This document shows positions 57,703 to 64,000 of a stretch of DNA of 64,000 nt, in pieces. The notes beneath the pieces were generated by a model. That model ran no database searches, was not told the origin of the DNA, and saw only the letters and a list, made by a program, of their open reading frames with translations. The position numbers were made by a program, and so were the translations under genes. This DNA is from Legionella erythra. GTDB taxonomy: Bacteria > Pseudomonadota > Gammaproteobacteria > Legionellales > Legionellaceae. The stretch lies in assembly GCF_001467615.1 (NCBI RefSeq), contig NZ_LNYA01000034.1:441004-505003 (forward strand), read 5' to 3'. Every line of letters starts with the position of its first letter. Positions within the stretch are counted from its first letter, which is position 1.

Positions 57703-58758
57703 ATGACAGCGGATATCCTGTTTTCAAGGCAGCGTCATCTGGGGATTGTCACGTTAAACCGTCCAGACGCGTTAAATGCCCTGACCTTGCCCATGATTAA
57801 AGCCATGCAGCATCAATTACTGCAGTGGCAGAAGGATAATGCCATACATGCTATTGTTATTCAGGCAGAACCTGGAAAAGCGTTTTGTGCCGGCGGCGAT
57901 GTGCGTTGGCTGTATGAAGCGGGCAGAAAAAAAGATCCCGAGCAAATGCAGTTTTTCTGGCATGAATACCGTTTGAATCATTTCATTCACCAGTTGAATA
58001 AACCGTACATTGCCCTGATGGATGGCATCACCATGGGCGGTGGAGTCGGGGTGTCCCTGCATGGCTCTCATCCGGTTGCCAGTGAACGTTTTGTCTTTGC
58101 CATGCCTGAAACCGGTATTGGTTTTTTTCCCGACATTGGCGCCAGTTATTTGTTGGCACGCTGCCCCGGTCAAGCAGGTATTTACCTTGGGTTAACCGGC
58201 AATCGCCTCAATGTCGAGGAAGCATTGACGATGCAGCTTGTGAAACAACATGTGCCCAGCCAGCAATTTCCTGATTTACTAAACGCTCTGATTGGAGCTG
58301 ATTTATCAAACGATGCTTACCGCGCTGTTGATGATTGCCTGAGCCGGTTTGCGGCGCGCAGGAGCAACGCCGAGATTGAAAATCACCTGGCGGAAATTGA
58401 TCACTGTTTTCGCTACCCTCATGTCGAGTCTATCCTGGATTCCTTGCTGGAAATCGACAGTGAGTGGACTAAAAATATCGCGTCCAAATTACATGAAAAA
58501 TCGCCATTGAGTTTAAAAATAACCCTTGAACAAATTCATAAGGCAAAAACTCTGTCGATGGCGGAGTGCATGAAAATGGATTACTGCCTGGTTAGCCATT
58601 TCATGAAAGATGAGGATTTTTATGAGGGGGTGCGTGCCTTATTGGTGGATAAAGACAAGGCGCCAAAATGGCGCCCCGATTGCCTCGAACGCGTAACCTC
58701 AGCCAAAGTGGCTGATTATTTTGAGTGCGAAGATACGCTTGATTTAATTAATGAGTAG
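57703..58758 (+). CDS. 3-hydroxyisobutyryl-CoA hydrolase
   Basis: Crotonase-fold thioesterase, 351 residues. LGIVTLNRPDALNALTLPMIKAM, GKAFCAGGDVRWLYEAG, MDGITMGGGVGVSLHGSHPVASERFVFAMPETGIGFFPDIGASYLLAR and a C-terminal extension (LSMAECMKMDYCLVSHFMKDEDFYEGVRALLVDKDKAPKW) are hallmarks of HIBCH. It hydrolyses 3-hydroxyisobutyryl-CoA, committing valine carbon. It is last of the operon. The later enzymes MmsB and MmsA are not in the window. Confidence 0.94.
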   Translation: MTADILFSRQRHLGIVTLNRPDALNALTLPMIKAMQHQLLQWQKDNAIHAIVIQAEPGKAFCAGGDVRWLYEAGRKKDPEQMQFFWHEYRLNHFIHQLNKPYIALMDGITMGGGVGVSLHGSHPVASERFVFAMPETGIGFFPDIGASYLLARCPGQAGIYLGLTGNRLNVEEALTMQLVKQHVPSQQFPDLLNALIGADLSNDAYRAVDDCLSRFAARRSNAEIENHLAEIDHCFRYPHVESILDSLLEIDSEWTKNIASKLHEKSPLSLKITLEQIHKAKTLSMAECMKMDYCLVSHFMKDEDFYEGVRALLVDKDKAPKWRPDCLERVTSAKVADYFECEDTLDLINE

Positions 58759-58760
58759 CC

Positions 58761-60608
58761 TCAGAGCGGCCCCGTTTCAGGCTCATCCAAATCCATGTCC
58801 TCGCTTACCGGGTTTAGATTCACTTCGTTCTCCTTAAGGGCCGATGACATGCTCTTGGCAAAAAAAGCCCCGTGTGTTTCTGCCCAGCGCGGGGATAGCA
58901 ATGATTTCAACCAGCGAAGCATGCAACTGAAGGGATCCGTATCGCGATGTGTGGCAAGCATGTTCTGAGCCTCGTTGACTTCTTTATGCAAATTGTTAAG
59001 GGCAATAGCGGGCGACTGAGATTGCATCAGAATGTTAATCATCCGGTTCACCACCTTGCCCTTTTGAATGTACAATTCATCCTGGTCTGCAGCGGTTTCT
59101 TCTTGTCCGATTTCCGCGGTTCTATTTTCTTGATCAAGGTGTTCTTTATAATCGCAAAGGATTTGAATCGCCTGAATCAGCTTCTCAGTCTGCTGTACGA
59201 TAAGCGCTTGTTGTGCCTCCGTGGTGGCCTGTTTAAGGGCATTTCGCGCATTGTATAGAACAATAATCATCAGCATTTTTTCCTGAACTGAAAAACCATT
59301 AACCAGACAGAATTGTTCCAAGCTATCCAGTTCACTCCAATGCGTCAAAAACTGGCTGTGAGCCACCAAGTCGCTAAGCTGTAGGGGAATATGGCGGTTT
59401 GGAAAAGAGAACCACGGTTTTTCGGGAAATAAATGCATCGTTATGGCGGCGACATCCTCTGGGGAGGCATTTTTTTGTAATTCGCCATTCAAAAATTTAA
59501 GATTAGCTGCATGATCATAGAGTTTTTTTTGCAGTAAACCCTCTGGGGATAAATAGAGTTGATGAAGCTCAAATAAATAGCGCTGGTTGTCATCCGTGTC
59601 CTGAAATGATTCACTGAGTACATGAGCGGCTAGTTCAGGGGCTGCCAGGGCTAAAGCGCAACCGATGTAATGCCTGACCTTGTCAAAATCTGAAGATTTT
59701 TTGAGTTTGACGGCATGGCTGCCAATGATGGCATGATCGCGTGATTCACTCTCTGCCACTGGTTCAAAAAATGACGCCTCCTCGATGGCGAATGTTTTAG
59801 ACTCCGCTTGTTCACGCGCTGTATCGGGAAAATTGTAGCAAACCAAATCCAGCATGCCTCCTTTGGCATAACGCGGGCGTTTTTTATCAGGGACATCCAG
59901 GACGTTTTCCAGGCTGGTTTTATAAGTCGATTCGCGTGATTCCCGATGATTACCCAACGGGGCCATCACCAGGCTTTGCATGGCTGGTATGCGGTGGCCT
60001 TCGTTCCAGCTGTTGATTGACTTTTCATTGCCCTGTAATTGATTGCGAGTATTGGCATCAAACCCGGATACAACCGTATCGGGCAGCCGTTGACACAATT
60101 GCTGGTAATTGGTTGCTGAGACGCGTTGGGCTTGGTGAATATTAGCCCAATCGAGTGCTCGGGTTTCCTCTTTTGAGGAATCAAGGTGGGCGCTGGTTAA
60201 ATTCAGGATGAATTGTTCATTATTTTTTTCCACGGTCACATGGGAAAAAACGCCGCCTTTATTGTAGGCTGAGCCCGAAATTCGTGCGCCTCGGCGAATG
60301 CGGAGCTGATCTTCTTCATTCTTTTTAATCATTACTTCCTGGCTATGGATGGCAAGGATCATAATGCCTGTGCGTTTATGTAGCTGGGTTTTTCCCTTCG
60401 TATGCGTGACCATTTGATGAATGGGGGTAATGGTCAGGTTGCCGGGTAAATTGGCTTGAAGTTCATCTTTCGTTTTTCCAAAGTCGGCTTCCTGGCAAAA
60501 AATGAACGTAATGTCCGCATCCTGAACGGCAGCCTGAATGTTTTGCGTGGCTGCTTCGCCGGGCGTCCCATTACCGCAATTGGCGGTAAGCGCTTTAAAA
60601 GTTAACAT
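58761..60608 (-). CDS. endonuclease/exonuclease/phosphatase-fold protein, candidate effector
   Basis: 615 residues from the ATG at 60608, which has AAGGAAG five bases upstream; extra codons to 60716 are rejected. The N-terminal ~300 residues carry the EEP catalytic set in order: Asn10 (TANCGNG), Glu40 (CQEADF), His141 (SAHLDSS), Asp184 and Asn186 (SGFDANT), Asp254 (GMLDLVCY) and Asp291-His292 (RDHAIIGSH). EEP enzymes cleave phosphodiesters in DNA, RNA or phosphoinositides. The C-terminal half is helical and ends in an acidic tail (SEDMDLDEPETGPL), as in Dot/Icm substrates. No signal peptide. Substrate and translocation are unproven. It is convergent with the valine operon. Confidence 0.75.
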   Translation of the reverse strand: MLTFKALTANCGNGTPGEAATQNIQAAVQDADITFIFCQEADFGKTKDELQANLPGNLTITPIHQMVTHTKGKTQLHKRTGIMILAIHSQEVMIKKNEEDQLRIRRGARISGSAYNKGGVFSHVTVEKNNEQFILNLTSAHLDSSKEETRALDWANIHQAQRVSATNYQQLCQRLPDTVVSGFDANTRNQLQGNEKSINSWNEGHRIPAMQSLVMAPLGNHRESRESTYKTSLENVLDVPDKKRPRYAKGGMLDLVCYNFPDTAREQAESKTFAIEEASFFEPVAESESRDHAIIGSHAVKLKKSSDFDKVRHYIGCALALAAPELAAHVLSESFQDTDDNQRYLFELHQLYLSPEGLLQKKLYDHAANLKFLNGELQKNASPEDVAAITMHLFPEKPWFSFPNRHIPLQLSDLVAHSQFLTHWSELDSLEQFCLVNGFSVQEKMLMIIVLYNARNALKQATTEAQQALIVQQTEKLIQAIQILCDYKEHLDQENRTAEIGQEETAADQDELYIQKGKVVNRMINILMQSQSPAIALNNLHKEVNEAQNMLATHRDTDPFSCMLRWLKSLLSPRWAETHGAFFAKSMSSALKENEVNLNPVSEDMDLDEPETGPL

Positions 60609-60784
60609 GCACTTCCTTAAAGGATTGAATACGTCTAACCCGGTTATTTTATCCTGAGTGATTATTAATTGTACATATGCATAGTATAAATCCAAAAGAA
60701 AAACTTGCTCCAGCATGGGATAAAATTGTTTGTTCGCGTAATTTCACTTAAAATTCGCGGCATGAATCAATCGCAGGCAAGATT

Positions 60785-62365
60785 ATGACCGATTTTTATC
60801 TGGACTTTCGAAAACGAAGAACGTTTGCCATTATTTCCCACCCTGATGCGGGTAAAACCACGGTAACGGAAAAATTGCTCCTGTTTGGGGGCGCCATCCA
60901 GCTGGCCGGTACCGTAAAAGGCCGTAAAGCCGACCGGCATGCCACATCGGACTGGATGGAAATGGAAAAGGAAAGGGGAATTTCCATTACCACCTCGGTG
61001 ATGCAGTTTGTGCACAATGATCATGTGATGAATTTGCTGGATACTCCGGGTCACGAAGATTTTTCGGAAGACACTTACCGTACCCTGACAGCGGTTGATT
61101 CGGCGTTGATGGTGATTGATGTGGCCAAAGGGGTAGAAGACAGAACGGTGAAACTGATGGAAGTCTGCCGCTTGCGCGATACACCCATCATGACCTTCAT
61201 TAACAAGCTTGACCGTGAGGGCCGTGAACCCATTTCGTTACTGGATGAAGTTGAAACCGTTCTTGGCATTCAATGCGCGCCGGTGACCTGGCCTGTGGGG
61301 ATGGGTAAGCGCTTTAAAGGCATTTATCACCTCTACCAGGATACGGTTTATATTTACCAACCCGGTAAAAACACACAAAAGCAGGATGCCTTGCAAATCA
61401 AGGGCCTGGATAATCCCAAACTCGATGAATTGTTGGGTGAAAGCGCGCAGGAGCTTCGCGATGAAATTGAACTGGTAAAAGGCGCTTCCCATGCGTTTAA
61501 TCTCGATGATTACCTTTCGGGGAAAATGACACCGGTTTATTTTGGTTCGGCCATCAACAATTTTGGGATTAAAGAATTATTGGATGATTTTGCGCAATAC
61601 GCGCCAGGCCCGATGCCGCGTCAGGCCATGGAAAGAATGGTACAGCCAGAAGAAGACAATTTCAGCGGTTTTGTTTTTAAAATCCAGGCGAATATGGATC
61701 CGAAACACCGTGATCGCATCGCCTTTTTGCGCATTTGTTCAGGGACTTTTAAAAAAGGGATGAAGCTTAATCACCTGCGTCTGAATAAAGAGGTGCAGAT
61801 TGCGAATGCCCTGACGTTCATGGCGGGTGATCGTTCGCATGCGGAAATAGCTATGGCTGGAGACATTATTGGTCTGCATAACCATGGTACCATTCGCATT
61901 GGCGACACCTTCACTCAGGGAGAGACGCTCAAGTTCACCGGCATTCCCAATTTTGCGCCGGAACTCTTCCGTCTGGTACGCTTAAAAGATCCTTTAAAGA
62001 GCAAAGCTCTGATTAAGGGATTGATTGAATTATCGGAAGAGGGGGCAACGCAGGTGTTCAGGCCGTTAAACAGCAATCAGCTGATTTTGGGTGCAGTTGG
62101 AACCCTGCAGTTTGATGTGGTGGCTCATCGCCTGAAACACGAGTATAAGGTGGATTGTGTTTATGAGGCTGTCAATGTCACCTGCGCCCGCTGGGTCTAT
62201 GCCGATGATGAAAAAGCCATGAATGAATTTAAGGTCAAGGCTCATGATTACTTGGCATTGGATGGCAGCGATACCCTGATGTACCTGGCTCCCACGCGGG
62301 TCAACCTGACGATGGCTGAAGAGCGTTATCCAAAAATCCAATTTTCGGCGACACGCGAACACTGA
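60785..62365 (+). CDS. prfC: peptide chain release factor 3
   Basis: GTPase that removes RF1/RF2 from the ribosome after termination, 526 residues. G1 is [18 protein letters not shown], switch [15 protein letters not shown]3 [22 protein letters not shown] and G4 FINKLDRE. The RF3-specific domains II-III ([59 protein letters not shown]) follow. Length and motifs match gammaproteobacterial RF3. Confidence 0.98.
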   Translation: MTDFYLDFRKRRTFAIISHPDAGKTTVTEKLLLFGGAIQLAGTVKGRKADRHATSDWMEMEKERGISITTSVMQFVHNDHVMNLLDTPGHEDFSEDTYRTLTAVDSALMVIDVAKGVEDRTVKLMEVCRLRDTPIMTFINKLDREGREPISLLDEVETVLGIQCAPVTWPVGMGKRFKGIYHLYQDTVYIYQPGKNTQKQDALQIKGLDNPKLDELLGESAQELRDEIELVKGASHAFNLDDYLSGKMTPVYFGSAINNFGIKELLDDFAQYAPGPMPRQAMERMVQPEEDNFSGFVFKIQANMDPKHRDRIAFLRICSGTFKKGMKLNHLRLNKEVQIANALTFMAGDRSHAEIAMAGDIIGLHNHGTIRIGDTFTQGETLKFTGIPNFAPELFRLVRLKDPLKSKALIKGLIELSEEGATQVFRPLNSNQLILGAVGTLQFDVVAHRLKHEYKVDCVYEAVNVTCARWVYADDEKAMNEFKVKAHDYLALDGSDTLMYLAPTRVNLTMAEERYPKIQFSATREH

Positions 62366-62379
62366 CAGGATTTCTCTCG

Positions 62380-62515
62380 ATGAACGGATTTAATATTAAA
62401 AACGCTTGTTTACCTTGGGTGCTGTCTTTATGCACGGCATCCCATTTTTGAATGAAGATGGCCATGTGCATGAAGCGGGGAAGCCCCCTATTAATCCAAA
62501 GGCTACGTTTAAATG
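62380..62515 (+). other. two overlapping mini-ORFs, possible frameshifted remnant
   Basis: After prfC, an ATG at 62380 opens 23 codons (MNGFNIKNACLPWVLSL...), ending at about 62449. A second frame from about 62432 opens 28 codons (MHGIPFLNEDGHVHEAG...). Together they could be a small gene broken by a frameshift, or chance. No family recognised. Confidence 0.2.
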
Positions 62516-62535
62516 AGCGGCGCGGCTTAAGATTT

Positions 62536-62553
62536 CCCCCTCTATCGAGGGGG
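62536..62553 (-). terminator. hairpin terminator of the small secreted protein gene
   Basis: A 7-bp GC-rich stem CCCCCTC / GAGGGGG with the loop TATC lies 9 bases beyond the stop of the minus-strand gene. An A/T-rich tail follows on that strand. Confidence 0.5.
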
Positions 62554-62561
62554 TATACAGT

Positions 62562-62945
62562 TTAAGTGGAGCAGGTTGCCTTCACGGTGTGGGGACCATA
62601 ATTAGTCAGTTCCACCTGGGCACCCGAATCAGCACTGATTTCAATGTGATCGCGATTGTGGATAGTAATGACGGTTTGTTGGCCTTTATTGAGTGGCATG
62701 CCATTAATTTTACCGGATTTGCTCAACGCCTTGACAAGAATATTATTGCTGGGGTCTTCGCTGTGCATGACGCAGGTCGCTGTTACAGTCCAGAAAAAGT
62801 AATTGGAAAACACTTGCGGACTATTCGGGGGAAGATCGTATTCCACGGTAATTCCTGGGGCAAGCTCGTGATGCGCTGCAGCCAGTGCGGAAGCACTGAA
62901 AAGGGCGCAAGCGGCCAGTAAAGTACAACCTGTTTTTTTAAGCAT
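62562..62945 (-). CDS. small exported protein of unknown function
   Basis: 127 residues with a signal peptide (LLAACALFSASALAAAHH, cut probably after ALA). The mature ~105 residues look like a beta-sandwich: ITVEYDLPPNSPQVFSNYFFWTVTATCVMHSED, GKINGMPLNKGQQTVITIHNRDHIEISADSGAQVELTNYGPHTVKATC. Two Cys (TATC and KATC) could pair. Legionella genomes hold several similar short periplasmic proteins (recollection). Function unknown. Monocistronic, with a ribosome site GGAGCA upstream. Confidence 0.7.
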   Translation of the reverse strand: MLKKTGCTLLAACALFSASALAAAHHELAPGITVEYDLPPNSPQVFSNYFFWTVTATCVMHSEDPSNNILVKALSKSGKINGMPLNKGQQTVITIHNRDHIEISADSGAQVELTNYGPHTVKATCST

Positions 62946-63103
62946 TGTTGCTCCTTGGTGTCAATTTAGGGAGCTAAGATAACTTTATTTTTATTCTCTG
63001 GCAAATAAAGCGGCATATTGAGCGGAAGAATGTGTATAGCGGTTGAGGAGAATGATGTTGGTTAAGAACCATTGGCATCATCCTACTTTCCACCGCCCAA
63101 CGG

Positions 63104-63841
63104 TCAGGATAGGGTATTCGCCGGGATCTCCATATCCTCAGCCCATAACCTGCGATTGTCAAATTTATCGAGTTGTCGGCGCTCTCGAATTCCTGCAAAA
63201 AAATTATGCCGTTTTTGTTCCTGTCGTTTTGCTTTAAAGCAATCATTGTATGGAAAGTGTTTGGATAAATAGTACTGGTGAAATTTCGAACATGAAGTGG
63301 AATCGTCTTCATCTTGAGCCTGTTGCTTGCTCGGAGGAACTGTGAATCTCACCTGTTCAGCCGGTAAGTAGTAGGCATCCACGATTGAAAATAATTGACC
63401 GCTTTCATTGGGTGAGGTCAAACTGCCACGGTAGTAGTGAATATGGTTTTCCTGAAGATGTGGCAGGTAATCCTTAATCAGTTTGGCCATCTGAGAATTT
63501 TTTTCCTGACTTCCACAACAATACAAGTGGATATTCTGAATTTTGTGATGAATAAAAACAAATTCATGACTCAAACGTCGGGCGGCTTCCTCAATGGAGA
63601 TGTCATCGCTTAAGTCAAGGTTACTGTTATTGTAAAGCTTAAGCTCTGCACCGGAAGATCCATGAGCACAGAGGAAGATAGAAGCATCGGGCGGAATGGC
63701 ATCGTAATTAATTTCATCCTGATAAAAGATAACCTGAATGGTCTGTCCAAAATTCTGAGTATGGTTTTTTACCCACGAATCCATTCCTGCCGCTAAGTCA
63801 CCCGCCTGGTTTCTGGGGAAAGGAACATATAAAACAATCAT
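63104..63841 (-). CDS. caspase-like (clan CD) cysteine-peptidase-fold protein, candidate effector
   Basis: 245 residues, no signal peptide. ASIFLCAHGSSGAEL puts a His-Gly (His60-Gly61) at the end of a hydrophobic strand. Forty-nine residues later, IQNIHLYCCGSQEKNSQMAKLI puts Cys108-Cys109-Gly at the end of the next strand. This is the clan CD catalytic dyad layout of caspases, legumain, gingipains and CHAT peptidases. An acidic loop (LDLSDDISIEEAARRL) lies between. The C-terminal third is basic and polar (FKAKRQEQKRHNFFAGIRERRQ). No paired partner gene is visible. Peptidase activity and effector status are inference; the fold call is moderate. Confidence 0.5.
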   Translation of the reverse strand: MIVLYVPFPRNQAGDLAAGMDSWVKNHTQNFGQTIQVIFYQDEINYDAIPPDASIFLCAHGSSGAELKLYNNSNLDLSDDISIEEAARRLSHEFVFIHHKIQNIHLYCCGSQEKNSQMAKLIKDYLPHLQENHIHYYRGSLTSPNESGQLFSIVDAYYLPAEQVRFTVPPSKQQAQDEDDSTSCSKFHQYYLSKHFPYNDCFKAKRQEQKRHNFFAGIRERRQLDKFDNRRLWAEDMEIPANTLS

Positions 63842-63862
63842 AACATCGTAACCAAAGTGAAT

Positions 63863-64000
63863 ATGGCTACTTATTGTATGATACTTTCCTTAACGGATGC
63901 TTATCTCTATGTTAATGCATCTCCTCCAGCCACGGCCTACGCACTTCAATTTTCAATCAAACTGAGCAAATTTTCTAAAAAGGAATTGTCCCATCCACCG
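63863..64000 (+). CDS. possible 5' part of a gene running out of the window
   Basis: An open frame from ATG 63863 (or 63878) runs to the window edge: 46 codons with no stop (MATYCMILSLTDAYLYVNASPPA...). No strong ribosome site and no recognisable family. It may be chance. Confidence 0.25.
   Translation, partial: MATYCMILSLTDAYLYVNASPPATAYALQFSIKLSKFSKKELSHPP

Noticed and set aside
60609..60716. Longer N-terminus for the EEP-fold protein
   Set aside because: ATG 60608 has AAGGAAG and begins directly at the EEP first strand.

Overview
The window looks like a chromosome segment from a member of the Legionellaceae (Gammaproteobacteria), probably a Legionella species whose base composition is closer to balanced than that of L. 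pneumophila. This is an inference. It rests on gammaproteobacterial housekeeping genes (MreBCD, ClpSA, RF3, LigA, a complete Ccm set, FleQ) interspersed with single genes that look like eukaryote-directed Dot/Icm effectors: a Fic protein with an ANGR-type motif, a mitochondrial-carrier-like protein, a membrane protein with a U-box-like segment, an endonuclease/exonuclease/phosphatase-fold protein and a caspase-like protein. No rRNA, tRNA, CRISPR array, integrase or transposase was seen.

Layout. 1-4.7 kb: a tightly overlapping run of antiporter (5' end outside the window), nadC, a MurG-like glycosyltransferase and an M20 peptidase. 4.8-6.0 kb: a comEA-like competence gene, a GIY-YIG nuclease and an array of palindromic repeats. 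6.1-8.5 kb: mreBCD. 8.5-11.2 kb (minus): Fic protein and rluE. 11.3-16.4 kb: icd, clpS, clpA and an LPS-core-type glycosyltransferase. 16.5-20.2 kb (minus): potABCD polyamine importer. 20.3-24.2 kb (minus): an overlapping operon of secreted hydrolase, DUF4785-like protein and rmuC, followed by a small Cys-rich secreted protein. 24.4-31.2 kb: ligA and a Yej/Dpp-type peptide importer without its ATPase. 31.2-37.9 kb: carrier-like protein, small membrane protein, dnaE and two unknowns. 38.1-40.8 kb: fleQ, a small unknown and sohB. 41.0-50.3 kb: ccmAB, a two-gene insert, then ccmCDEFGHI. 50.4-51.0 kb: dodecin and a 19-bp minisatellite between inverted palindromic repeats. 51.0-55.6 kb (minus): FAD monooxygenase, U-box-like membrane protein and recQ. 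55.8-58.8 kb: a valine/isobutyryl-CoA catabolism operon. 58.8-64.0 kb: EEP-fold protein, prfC, a small secreted protein and the caspase-like protein.

Co-working sets are mreBCD (cell shape), clpS-clpA (N-degron proteolysis), potABCD (polyamine uptake), ccmA-I (cytochrome c maturation) and the acyl-CoA dehydrogenase/enoyl-CoA hydratase/hydrolase trio.

The places most worth a second look are: (1) the comEA / GIY-YIG nuclease / palindromic repeat array locus, with related repeats elsewhere in the window; (2) the two-gene insert inside the ccm operon, whose first protein joins a flavoprotein-like fold to a ComEA-like helix-hairpin-helix module; (3) the caspase-like, U-box-like and EEP-fold proteins, which look like undescribed effectors. 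All functional calls are by reading motifs; no database search was possible.
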